Under the pieces are notes generated by a model. That model did not search any database. It saw only the letters and a program-made list of their open reading frames with translations, and was not told where the DNA came from. The position numbers and the translations under genes were made by a program. A stretch of DNA of 64,000 bases from Cellulomonas sp. JH27-2 (GTDB taxonomy: Bacteria > Actinomycetota > Actinomycetes > Actinomycetales > Cellulomonadaceae), in NCBI RefSeq assembly GCF_014837175.1, contig NZ_JACYFR010000005.1, forward strand, positions 248,001-312,000, given 5' to 3'. Below are positions 36,896-46,100 of this stretch, piece by piece (the first letter of the stretch is position 1; each line of letters opens with the position of its first letter).

Positions 36896-36931
36896 CGCCC
36901 ACCGTTCACGTGCATCGCGCCCACCGTTCAC
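36896..36931 (+). promoter_or_regulatory. PHO-box-like direct repeat upstream of the first acyltransferase
   Basis: The 14-mer CGCCCACCGTTCAC occurs twice, 22 bp apart (36896-36909 and 36918-36931), just upstream of a -10-like TACGTT at 36942-36947. GTTCAC repeats spaced in multiples of 11 bp are the hallmark of PhoP-binding PHO boxes in Streptomyces. Here units one and three of an 11-bp ladder match. Confidence 0.5.
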
Positions 36932-36999
36932 CCGGCGCGGATACGTTCTCGCACGCCACCACGACGGGGGCCATCCCGACGCTGGAGGACGTTCCGACG

Positions 37000-39063
37000 A
37001 TGAGCACGGTAGCCCTCGAGCGTGTGGTGGCGACGCCTGCCGGCCGGTCACGGCGGTTCCGTGCCGACATCGAGGGGCTGCGGGCGATCGCGGTCGGGCT
37101 GGTGCTCGTGTACCACGCGGGCGTGCGCCAGCTCCCAGGCGGGTTCGTCGGCGTCGACATCTTCTTCGTGATCTCCGGTTACCTGATCACGGGTCTGCTG
37201 GTTCGGGAGGTCGAGTCGACCGGCCGGCTGTCGATGGCCGCCTTCTACGCCCGACGAGCCAAGCGCCTGCTGCCGGCGACGGCGCTCGTCCTCGTCGTGA
37301 CGAGCCTGGTCACCTGGCTCTGGTTGCCCCAGACGCAGCGCGCCGTGCTGGGTGGGGACATCGTCGCCGCGGCGTTCTACGTCGTGAACTGGCGGCTGGC
37401 CGACCGGTCGGTCGACTACCTCGCCGAAGGTGTGGTCCCGTCACCCGTCCAGCACTTCTGGTCCTTGGCCGTCGAGGAGCAGTTCTACGTCCTGTGGCCC
37501 CTGGTCATCCTGCTGGTGCTGGTGGTCGCCCGCCGCTACCGGCGGTCGTTGCGCGGCGCGCTCGCGGTGGGCATCGCCGCGATCGGGGTCCCGTCGCTCG
37601 TCTGGAGCATCTGGAAGACCGACCACGACCCGGCACCGGCCTTCTTCGTCACGACGACGCGGCTGTGGGAGCTCGCCATCGGCGGCGCGGTGGCGCTGGG
37701 GGCGACCCACTGGCAGCGCCTGCCGGCCTTCGCCGCTCGAGCGCTGGTCTGGGCCGGCCTGGGTGCGCTCGCCGGCGCCGCGCTCCTGATCGACGGCGGC
37801 ACGGCGGCCTGGCCGGGTTCGCTCGCGCTGGTCCCCGTGCTCGCCACGGCCGCCGTGATCGTGGGAGGTTCGGCGGGCGCGCGGCCCGGTGCCCGGCTCT
37901 TGGGTGCGCCGCCCCTGGTCTGGATCGGCGGCCTGTCCTACTCGCTGTACCTGTGGCACTGGCCCGTGCTGATCGCCGCCGAGGCGTGGTGGGGTCCGCT
38001 CAGCGCCCGCGCGGGGCTGCTCGTCGTCGCGGCCTGTCTGGTCCCGGCCTGGTTGTGTCACGAGCTCGTGGAGTCGCCTGTCCGCAGGTCGACGTGGGTG
38101 GCGGCCCGGGCGCGACGAGGGCTCGTCCTCGGCGCGGTCTGCACGCTCGTCGGGGCGGCGGGCGGCGGACTCGTCGTGCTCCCGTCCCTGGGGGCCGACC
38201 CTGCGCCTGCGCCGGGAGAGGTACTGGGCGCGCACGTGCTCGACGGGGGCGGCGACTGGTTCGTCAACGACCCGGTGTCGATCACCCCCAGCCCGGACAA
38301 GGCCACCGCGGACGTCCCGCAGATCTACGCGGACCATTGCCAGGTCGGGGCCGGGATGACCGAAGCCCGGGTCTGCGAGTACGGCGACCCGGCGGGAATC
38401 TGGACGATGGCTCTGGTCGGCGACTCCAAGGCCGCGCAGTGGCAGCCGGCACTCGATGCCATCGCCAAGCGTGAGCACGTCCGGCTCATCACCTACATCA
38501 AGGGCTCCTGCGCCTTCAGCGACGGCGCGCTGCTCCTGCCCCAGGGGCAGGCCTTCCCGGACTGCAGCACGTGGAACACCCACGTGCTGGCGGCGGTGCT
38601 CGCCGCGAAGCCGGCCGTGGTCGTCACCACCCAGCGGGAGAACCGCGCGCTCGTGGACCCCGACGACCCCACGTCACCGTACGAGTCGCAGGCCATGGTC
38701 GACGCACTCGCGAGCCGCTGGCAGACCCTCGAGGACGCGGGGATCGGCGTGGTGGCGCTGGCAGGGAACCCGGGACCGCCGGGCGTGCTGTACGAGTGCG
38801 TCGCCGAGCACAGGCACGACGTCTCGCAGTGCTCCTTCCCGAGCAAGGCTCCGACGGCGACCGTGCAGAAGAAGGCTGCGAAGCTCGTCGAGGGCGCCCA
38901 CGTCGTCGACCTCAACGACGTGATCTGCCCCGACGGCACGTGCCCGGCGGTGATGGGCGACGTCCTGACCTACCGCTCGACGTCCCACCTGACCAAGACG
39001 TTCGTCGAGTCGATGACCGACGTCCTCGCGCTGCGGCTCGACCCGCTGCTCCCGTCGGGCTGA
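37000..39063 (+). CDS. AT3-SGNH acyltransferase, OafA/YrhL-like
   Basis: A 687-residue membrane O-acyltransferase that probably acetylates a surface polymer. The AT3 domain (about 20-400) has the RADIEGLRAIAVGLVLVYHAG opening with the catalytic-region His, then FVGVDIFFVISGYLIT and HFWSLAVEEQFYVLWP. The extracellular SGNH domain (about 450-687) has VGDSKAAQW in place of GDSH, and STSHLTK where a D-x-x-H pair is usual, so its triad looks altered. GGAGGA precedes the ATG. A candidate PHO box lies upstream. galE ends 119 bp before it. Confidence 0.9.
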   Translation: MSTVALERVVATPAGRSRRFRADIEGLRAIAVGLVLVYHAGVRQLPGGFVGVDIFFVISGYLITGLLVREVESTGRLSMAAFYARRAKRLLPATALVLVVTSLVTWLWLPQTQRAVLGGDIVAAAFYVVNWRLADRSVDYLAEGVVPSPVQHFWSLAVEEQFYVLWPLVILLVLVVARRYRRSLRGALAVGIAAIGVPSLVWSIWKTDHDPAPAFFVTTTRLWELAIGGAVALGATHWQRLPAFAARALVWAGLGALAGAALLIDGGTAAWPGSLALVPVLATAAVIVGGSAGARPGARLLGAPPLVWIGGLSYSLYLWHWPVLIAAEAWWGPLSARAGLLVVAACLVPAWLCHELVESPVRRSTWVAARARRGLVLGAVCTLVGAAGGGLVVLPSLGADPAPAPGEVLGAHVLDGGGDWFVNDPVSITPSPDKATADVPQIYADHCQVGAGMTEARVCEYGDPAGIWTMALVGDSKAAQWQPALDAIAKREHVRLITYIKGSCAFSDGALLLPQGQAFPDCSTWNTHVLAAVLAAKPAVVVTTQRENRALVDPDDPTSPYESQAMVDALASRWQTLEDAGIGVVALAGNPGPPGVLYECVAEHRHDVSQCSFPSKAPTATVQKKAAKLVEGAHVVDLNDVICPDGTCPAVMGDVLTYRSTSHLTKTFVESMTDVLALRLDPLLPSG

Positions 39064-39101
39064 TCGTTCGCGGCGATTCGGACGCGCCGTCGGCCGTGAC
39101 C

Positions 39102-39107
39102 TATCCT
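39102..39107 (+). promoter_or_regulatory. -10 element, leaderless start
   Basis: TATCCT ends six bases before the GTG at 39114, favouring that start over the GTG at 39096. Confidence 0.6.
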
Positions 39108-39113
39108 TCGGCC

Positions 39114-40124
39114 GTGCCCGCCGCGAGTCCCGCCCGTCCGCCCGTCGTCGTCTTCGCGACGGTCCGCAACGAGGAACGGGACCTGGCCGCCGCCGTCGCG
39201 GCGGTGCTCGCGCAGGACTACGCGGGCCCTTTCCTGTTCGCGCTCGCGGTCGGGCCGTCCGACGACGCGACGGCGCAGATCGCAGCGTCCATCGCGGCGT
39301 CCGATCCCCGCGTGATCGTCGTCGAGAACCCGACGGGTCTGACGCCGCAGGGCCTGAACATCGCCGTCCGCGCGGGCGTCGAGGCCCTGCCCCACGCCGT
39401 GTACCTGGTCCGCACCGACGGCCACGCACAGCTCCCGTCGGACTACGTGCGGGTGGCCGTCGACACCCTGGAGCGGACGGGCGCCGACAACGTGGGCGGG
39501 ATGATGGTGCCGCTCGGCGACGGCGGCGTTCAGGAGGCCGTGGCCTTCGCGATGTCGCACCCGATCGGGCTCGGCGGTGGTCGCTTCCACACGGGGGGCG
39601 CCGAGGGGGAGACGGAGACGGTCTACCTCGGGTCGTTCCGGCGCGCCACGTTCGAGCGGCTGGGCGGGTACGACGAGCACTGGACGCGAGCGCAGGACTG
39701 GGAGCTCAACCTGCGGCTGCGCACGTCGGGTGCGCTGGTCTGGTTCACGCCCAGGATGCGGGTCGAGTACCGGCCGCGCGGGTCGTTCCGCGCGCTGGCT
39801 CGACAGTTCTACAAGACCGGCCAGTGGCGACGCGAGGTGGTCCGCCGCTACCCGCGCACGGCGTCGGCGCGCTACCTGGCTCCGCCGGTGGCGGCGGTCC
39901 TGGTCGCGGTCGGGCTCGTGCTCGGCGTCGTCGGGCTGGTCACGGGCAGCGTCCTGGTGGTCGGCTTCGTGCTGCCGCTCGGTTACCTGCTGGGGATCCA
40001 CGTCGCTGCGCTCGTCGCGGGCCGGGCGCTGCCCGGACGCGCCCTCGTGCTGCTGCCCGCCACGCTGACCACGATGCACATGGCCTGGGGGGCCGGATAC
40101 CTGGTCGGCGTACGCAGGCGCTGA
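39114..40124 (+). CDS. Family 2 glycosyltransferase, ExoA-like
   Basis: A 336-residue GT-A-fold transferase. The donor site is visible as VVFATVRNEERDLAAAVAAVLAQDY, then ALAVGPSDDATAQI, and LVRTDGHAQLPSDYV around the metal-binding acidic residue. The acceptor-side AQDWELNLRLRTSGALVWF follows. Two or three membrane helices close the protein (about 255-325), as in ExoA-type enzymes of exopolysaccharide synthesis. It probably adds one sugar to a lipid-linked intermediate on the inner face. The donor sugar cannot be told. The GTG at 39114 is leaderless. Confidence 0.88.
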   Translation: MPAASPARPPVVVFATVRNEERDLAAAVAAVLAQDYAGPFLFALAVGPSDDATAQIAASIAASDPRVIVVENPTGLTPQGLNIAVRAGVEALPHAVYLVRTDGHAQLPSDYVRVAVDTLERTGADNVGGMMVPLGDGGVQEAVAFAMSHPIGLGGGRFHTGGAEGETETVYLGSFRRATFERLGGYDEHWTRAQDWELNLRLRTSGALVWFTPRMRVEYRPRGSFRALARQFYKTGQWRREVVRRYPRTASARYLAPPVAAVLVAVGLVLGVVGLVTGSVLVVGFVLPLGYLLGIHVAALVAGRALPGRALVLLPATLTTMHMAWGAGYLVGVRRR

Positions 40125-40192
40125 CGAACGTAGGAGCAGCTCGCATGTGAGGCACCGCACGAGGTGATTCCTCGCGATTGCCTTGAGCGATG

Positions 40193-40208
40193 GTCGGCAG
40201 ATGCCGAC
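40193..40208. promoter_or_regulatory. Perfect palindrome upstream of the HKD protein gene
   Basis: GTCGGCA-GA-TGCCGAC is a perfect 7+7 palindrome, 41 bp before the start codon. It resembles an operator more than a hairpin because of its two-base centre. Confidence 0.45.
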
Positions 40209-40248
40209 ATCGTCTGGACGTTCTCGTGCTTCACCCCAGGGGGATCAG

Positions 40249-42066
40249 TTGTTCCGCAGTGCGCTCACGCGCTCGACCAGGCCTTTCGTCCGACGCGCCG
40301 CCGGCGTGGGCATCGCGTTGTCCGTGGCGTGCGCCCTGCTGCCGGTTGCTCCGTCCGTGGCGAGCGCAGCCGGCAGGGTCGTGCCCGAGGTGGTCGTGAC
40401 CAGCAAGCCGGACGCGTACGGGGACCGTGAGCGTGTCGTGATCGGGGGCCGGGCCGCGGGCGCGCCGGCCGGCACGGCGGTGACCTTGCAACGCTCGAGC
40501 CACGGGAAGTGGGCCAAGGTCGCCACCGTGAAGGCCACGTCCACGGGTGCCTTCGTCGTCACGTACCAGGCAGGATCGGCGAAGGCGACGGCGAGGCTTC
40601 GCGTGGTCGTCGGGGCGACTCGTCAGGTGAAGAGTGCGAAGTCGGGCGTCTTCGGCATCAGACCGCGCGACGCCGTCCACGTGAGTGCCGCCCTGGCCGG
40701 CGGCCCCTTCGTCAAGGGCGATGTGGTCACCGTCTCGGGCACGGTCGCCGGCACCACGTCGGCAGTGGCCGTGCGGCTCGAGGAGCTGCGCGGGGCCACC
40801 TGGCACGTGGTTCGGTCCGGGCACACCTCGTCACGCGGCTCCTATTCCCTCGCGACGACTGCGGGGACGTCGAGCCGCTTCCTGCGCGTCGTGGCGCCCG
40901 AGGCGGGGCGGCGGGACGCCGGCGTCTCCCGCTCGGTCACCGCGAGCCACTACGCGTGCGTGGCAGGCGCCGCTCCCGTCGGTGGCATGGCTGCTCGCTT
41001 CAACACGCCGATCTCCGGCAGTGGTCGCGAGCTGTCGTCGCTGCTCGTCGGTACGGCCTGCGCGGCCGCCACAGGGGCGACGATCAGCGTCTCGACGTAC
41101 ATCCTGGCGGCGAACGATCCGGAGCCCGCGCGGATCCTCACGGCCCTGCGATCGGTGGCCGTCGAGCGCGGCGTGCACGTGCGGTTCGTGCTCGAGCTGC
41201 AGGGGAGCGGGATCACCAGCGCCACGGTCCGCCAGCTCCGCAGGTTCGCGAACGTCGTCACCTGCAAGGGCGGATGCATCACGCGCGCCGCGGACGCGGC
41301 GCAGATGCACGACAAGGTGTTCGCGGTCAGTGACACGCGGTGGTCCCCGGGAAAGGACCCCGCGGTGATCCTCGGGTCGTCCAACTGGTCCACACGTCAG
41401 TTCCACCAGTACTGGCAGACCGCTGCCCTCTTCCACGGTGACAAGGCGCTGTACGCGGCGCACGTCGCGAAGTTCGACCTGATGCGGCGCTGTGCGACCT
41501 CACGGTGCTCCGCGTCGCAGGTCAGGGCGACCGTGGCGACCGACCCGGGCCGGGGGATGACGCTGCACTTCTTCCCGCAGAGCTCGGGGGACGAGACGGT
41601 GGCGACCATGAGGACGGTCGGATGCGTGCCGGGGTCCCACGTGTCGATCTCGATGTACATCGCGTCCGGCTCACGCATCTCCGCCGTGACCAAGCAGCTA
41701 CGCCGGCTCGTGAAGGAAGGCTGCGACGTCGACGTGCTGATGAGCGACGGCGGCGCGTACAGGACGTCGAGTGCCGGCCTCGCTGAGGTGCGGAACACGG
41801 GTGCGTCGCTGCGGTGCGTGACGCTGTCCCACGCGAAGTTCGCTGTGTATCGCGGCGTCACGGTGGGTGGCCGGACCGTGCAGGCGATGGTGACGGACGG
41901 TTCGCAGAACTGGACGACGTCGGGTCTGCGGCGCAACGACGACAGCACCTTCACGCTCTCGACGGCGCAGGCGTCCGGAGGATGGCAGGCGAGGATCAAG
42001 GCGATGGCGTCGTCGTACGAGGCCGGTTGGCGCGCGATCGCGTCACGATCGCACCGCTGCTCGTAG
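40249..42066 (+). CDS. Secreted phospholipase D-like (HKD) protein with beta-type N-terminal modules
   Basis: A 605-residue exported protein. A basic N-terminus and hydrophobic core end at SVASAAG. Two beta-sandwich-like modules (about 45-235) read AGAPAGTAVTLQRSSHGKWAKVATV and similar. Two PLD half-sites follow: QMHDKVFAV (His354, Lys356) with a later GSSNWSTRQF, and SHAKFAVY (His528, Lys530) with DGSQNWTTSGL. The usual aspartate is shifted by one in the first and missing in the second. It could cleave or transfer phosphodiesters in wall polymer. The TTG at 40249 is chosen because AGGGGGATCAG stands before it and the signal peptide then fits. Confidence 0.82.
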   Translation: MFRSALTRSTRPFVRRAAGVGIALSVACALLPVAPSVASAAGRVVPEVVVTSKPDAYGDRERVVIGGRAAGAPAGTAVTLQRSSHGKWAKVATVKATSTGAFVVTYQAGSAKATARLRVVVGATRQVKSAKSGVFGIRPRDAVHVSAALAGGPFVKGDVVTVSGTVAGTTSAVAVRLEELRGATWHVVRSGHTSSRGSYSLATTAGTSSRFLRVVAPEAGRRDAGVSRSVTASHYACVAGAAPVGGMAARFNTPISGSGRELSSLLVGTACAAATGATISVSTYILAANDPEPARILTALRSVAVERGVHVRFVLELQGSGITSATVRQLRRFANVVTCKGGCITRAADAAQMHDKVFAVSDTRWSPGKDPAVILGSSNWSTRQFHQYWQTAALFHGDKALYAAHVAKFDLMRRCATSRCSASQVRATVATDPGRGMTLHFFPQSSGDETVATMRTVGCVPGSHVSISMYIASGSRISAVTKQLRRLVKEGCDVDVLMSDGGAYRTSSAGLAEVRNTGASLRCVTLSHAKFAVYRGVTVGGRTVQAMVTDGSQNWTTSGLRRNDDSTFTLSTAQASGGWQARIKAMASSYEAGWRAIASRSHRCS

Positions 42067-43068
42067 CGCGATCCCTGCCCATCGAGGCTCGACGGCCCAC
42101 GCGGTGAGGCCACGGACCAGGGGTGTCGCCAGCACGAACGCCAGCGCGACGGCCGCTGCCGCCAGGAGCGTCGCCTGAGCAGCGCTCGTGACCGGTTCGT
42201 CGCGCAGCGGTGTCAGCACCAGGGCGTGCAGCAGGTAGACGTAGACCGACGCCCGCCCGACCGACGTCCACCAGTGCGTGGCGCGGGGCATCACGACGAG
42301 GACGGCGAGGGTCGTGACGGCGGCGGCGCACACCAGGATCAGCCGCAGCAGCGTCCCGCGTCCTGCGGTCGTCCCGATCGCGTCGGTCGCGAATCCGGGC
42401 TGGAGAGCCGCGCGGTTGAAGGCGTCGCGGGCCAGGGCCGTCACGACGAGCGCGGCCAGCAGCACGAGGCCCGCCACGACGCGCCACCGGACCGCGATCG
42501 ACGCGACGACCTTCCCGATCCGGTCGAGGCCGCCGGCGTCCCGGAGCAGCAGACCGGCGACGAAGAAGGGCAGGAAGCCGAGCGTGTCGTCCAGCGCGAG
42601 CGCGTGGCCGACCCCGCCGCCCAGACCGCCGAGCACGCACAGGACGAGCGCCGCCACCAGGGCGACGGCGGGTCGCAGGGCGAGCCACAGCGGCACCGAC
42701 AGTCGCCACAGCACGACCGCGACGAGGTACCACAGCGTCCATCGCGGCACCAGGACGTGCAGGGGCGCCGCGTGCCCACGCAGCACGGAGACCTCGATCG
42801 TCTGGAGCACCTGGAAGATGACGTACGGCACCGCGAGGCCGACGACGAGCCGTCCCGCGCGCCTCGTCGTGAGCTCGGCGGTGAGGACTCCCGTGACGAG
42901 CACGAACGCGGGCATGTGGAACAGGTAGATCCAGCGGTAGGCGACGTCGGCGGCGACGACCCCCGCGGCCGCAGCCGGTTGCAGGGCGTGCCCCACCACG
43001 ACGAGCGTCACGAGGACGGCCTTCGCGTTGTCCCAGTACGCGTCCCGTACGTCCGCCGGTTGCTCCAC
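42043..43068 (-). CDS. Acyltransferase 3 family membrane protein
   Basis: A 341-residue membrane protein with about ten helices and no SGNH domain. It opens with DVRDAYWDNAKAVLVTLVVVGHALQ, with the family histidine in VGHAL, and contains LFHMPAFVLVTGVL and the late YVYLLHALVLTPL, a pattern of the fucose-4-O-acetylase-like group. The GTG at 43068 lies seven bases after TAGATT, so it is leaderless. A longer open frame upstream runs through the promoter and is not believed. Its stop overlaps the end of the convergent HKD gene by 24 bp. It probably acylates a sugar in the envelope polymer. Confidence 0.87.
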   Translation of the reverse strand: MEQPADVRDAYWDNAKAVLVTLVVVGHALQPAAAAGVVAADVAYRWIYLFHMPAFVLVTGVLTAELTTRRAGRLVVGLAVPYVIFQVLQTIEVSVLRGHAAPLHVLVPRWTLWYLVAVVLWRLSVPLWLALRPAVALVAALVLCVLGGLGGGVGHALALDDTLGFLPFFVAGLLLRDAGGLDRIGKVVASIAVRWRVVAGLVLLAALVVTALARDAFNRAALQPGFATDAIGTTAGRGTLLRLILVCAAAVTTLAVLVVMPRATHWWTSVGRASVYVYLLHALVLTPLRDEPVTSAAQATLLAAAAVALAFVLATPLVRGLTAWAVEPRWAGIALRAAVRS

Positions 43069-43075
43069 CGGTGGC

Positions 43076-43081
43076 AATCTA
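43076..43081 (-). promoter_or_regulatory. -10 element, leaderless start
   Basis: TAGATT on the minus strand, seven bases before the GTG at 43068. It is divergent from TATCCT (43144-43149), which probably serves the next gene. Confidence 0.6.
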
Positions 43082-43180
43082 GGTGCGGGCTGTGGGTTGC
43101 GCCAGATCCGTCCACCGATTCCGTCAGGCCAGGGCGTGTGGCCTATCCTTCCGCGGTGGGGATCGACGAGGGGCAGAGGC

Positions 43181-46100
43181 GTGGCTGACGTCAAGAGGAT
43201 CCTCAGGCGAGGGGTCGAGATGCCCGGCCGCGTCGTGCTGGGCATGCTGCCGGCGTCCACGGCACGTCGGGTCCGCAGGCTCGTCAGCCCTGACGCCCGT
43301 GCCCTGCTGCGCTACGACCTGGCTGGGGCAGACCTGGACGTCAGCGGGCGCTACGCGGCGCGGGACTGGCGCGTGCAACAGCTCGAGGTGTGGGCTCGTC
43401 GGGCCGGTCGAGGGTTCGAGCTCCCCAACGAGGCCGAGGGCGAGGCCTTCGCCTTCCGCGTCTCGCTCGACCAGGTGCGGGCCGAGGGCGCGCTCAGCGA
43501 GGACGAGGTCGATCTGACGCTCCTGCTCACGAGCGACGACGGTGTCCGGCGGCGGGTCGCACTGGGCCCGTTCGACCGCGTCGAGCGGCCGCAGCGTCGG
43601 CTCGAGACGGTCGTCGACGGGACGACGGCCGTGGTGCAGAGCTCCCGGACCGGGGCCCTGTCCATCGGGTTAGGGGACGCCCCGGAAGCGTCGCCCGCAT
43701 TGCTCACGCACCGGCTCGCGCACGGCGACGAGAAGATCGCCGTCGATCTCGAGCTGTCGACCCGCAATGTCGTCGTCGCGGCGGCGCAGCTCGTCGCGAC
43801 GGGCCGTCAGTCGGGTGTGCGGCTCACGGCCCCTCTGACCGTCACAGCTGATCCCGAGGCGAGCACGCAGGGGAACGGTGGCCTGGTGCACCGCGTGACG
43901 GGGCACGTCTCGGCCCTCGAGCTCGCCGCGCTGCTCCCGGCGACGGAGGAGACGGTCGACCTCCACGTCGTCACGAACCCGGGTGAGCCGGGCGAGCGCT
44001 GGGTGCGCGTCCGGGTCCCGAACGGCCACCGAGGCCGGCGGATGCGCTCGGTCAGCGCCGACGAGGGTGCGCAGACCACGCTGTTCGTCCCGTATTCGAC
44101 CTTCCGCGCGCACAACGTCTCCTACCGCGTCGAGCGGTACCGGACCGAGGACTACCGATACATGTGCCGGCTGGCGCGGTTCGGGTGGGCCTTCACCCTC
44201 ACCCGCCCGTTCACGCGGATCTGGCTGATCGGTGAGGTCCCGTACAAGGCGCAGGACAACGGGTTCCAGCTGTTCCGGCACCTGCGCACGACGAGCCCCG
44301 GTCGACGTGCCTACTACGTCATCGACGCGGCGTCGCCCGACCGGGCGAAGCTCGAGCCGTACGGCAACGTCGTGACCGTGAGGAGCCGGGAGCACATCCG
44401 GTACACGATGGCGGCCTCGCGCCTGGTCGGCTCGCACCACGCGGAGTACCTGCTCGCGTCGCGGGACCACCGCGTCGCCCGCTGGGCGCGCGGCGTGCGC
44501 GTCTTCCTGCAGCACGGGCCCACCGCCAACAAGAACGTCACGCTCAACTACGGGCGCCAGGGCACGGCCGAGCGGCCGACCGAGCGGTGGATCGCGACCT
44601 CGGAGCTCGAGAAGCGGATCGTGGTCGAGGACTACGGCTACCGGCCGCACCAGGTGAGCGTGGCCGGGTTCGCGCGGTTCGACGCGCTGTTCACGGACGA
44701 CGTGGAGCACGAGCGCACGGTCCTCGTCATGCCCACGTGGCGCGACTCGCTCATGCTGGAGGAGACGTTCCTGGCCAGCGACTACTACGCGAACTGGCAC
44801 GGCTTCCTGCACGATCCCGGACTGCACGACGCGCTCGCGGCGGCAGACCTGGAGGTCAAGCTCCTGCTGCACCCCAACATGCGCAAGTACGCGGACCACT
44901 TCGAGTCGGACCGCGTCCACGTGATCCGCCAGGACGACGTGGACGTGCAGCGGATGCTGAAGGCGTGCGCGGTGCTCATCACGGACTTCTCGAGCGTGTG
45001 CTGGGACTTCAGCTACCTGCACAAGCCGGTGCTGTTCTTCCAGTTCGACCGTTCGATGCTGGTCAAGGCGCGCGCGCCGCACATCGACTTCGACACGATG
45101 CTGCCCGGCCCGGTGTCCACGACGCCGGCGACGCTGCTGGCCGACCTGCGCACGGTCATCGACGACGACCTGCGCATGAAGCCCGAGCACCAGGAGAACG
45201 CCGACGCGTTCATCGCGCACCGCGACCAGCACAACTGCGAGCGCATCGAGCACGTCGTCGCGCACGCTTGGAACACCAAGGTCGCGTTCGAGCGCGTGCG
45301 CAACGCGGAGAACGTCCAGCTCGTGTGGCGCTGGTTCCGCAAGAAGCCGATGTACTTCCGGGCCGTGCGGGCGCTGGGCTGGGTGGGCCGCCGACTGCCG
45401 CGCACCGACGTCGTGCTGTTCGAGTGCGACCGTGGTGCGCACTACGGCGACGCGCCGCGCTACCTCTACGAGCGCCTGGCGGCGCGCGAGCACGGCCTGC
45501 AGCTGGTGTGGGCGGACAACACGACGACGCGTCTGACGGACCCCCGCGCGCGCAAGATCCGCCGGCACAGCCCCACCTACTGGTGGGTGGCCTCCCGGGC
45601 GCGGTACTGGGTCAACAACCAGAACTTCCCGGCGCCCATGCGCAAGTCGCCGCGCACGCAGTTCCTCATGACGTGGCACGGCACGCCGCTCAAGCGCATG
45701 CAGCACGACGTGGAGCAGATGGTCGGTCGCGAAGGTGACTACCACAAGCGTGCGGCCAGGTTGACGAGCTACTGGACGGTGCTGCTCTCGGCGAGCGCGT
45801 ACGCGACGAAGGCGTTCCGCAGCGCTTTCCAGTTCACCGGGAACGTGCTCGAGGTCGGCTACCCGCGCAACGACGTCTTCTCCTGGCCCGGTGCCGACGA
45901 GCGCGCCGCCCGCGTGCGGGGGCGCCTGGGTCTGGCCGACGACCCACGCAAGGTCATCCTGTACGCGCCCACGTTCCGCGACGACGAGCGCCAGGGCGTG
46001 CACTGGAAGCAGCGCCTCGAGATCGACATCGCGGGCCTCGAGGAGCGGCTGTCCGACCGGTACGTGCTCGTCGTGCGCTTCCACCAGCTGGTCCGCGACG

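Noticed and set aside
43069..43260. A longer N-terminus for the acyltransferase on the minus strand
   Set aside because: The extension runs through a good -10 element and the divergent promoter region and encodes no membrane or family sequence.
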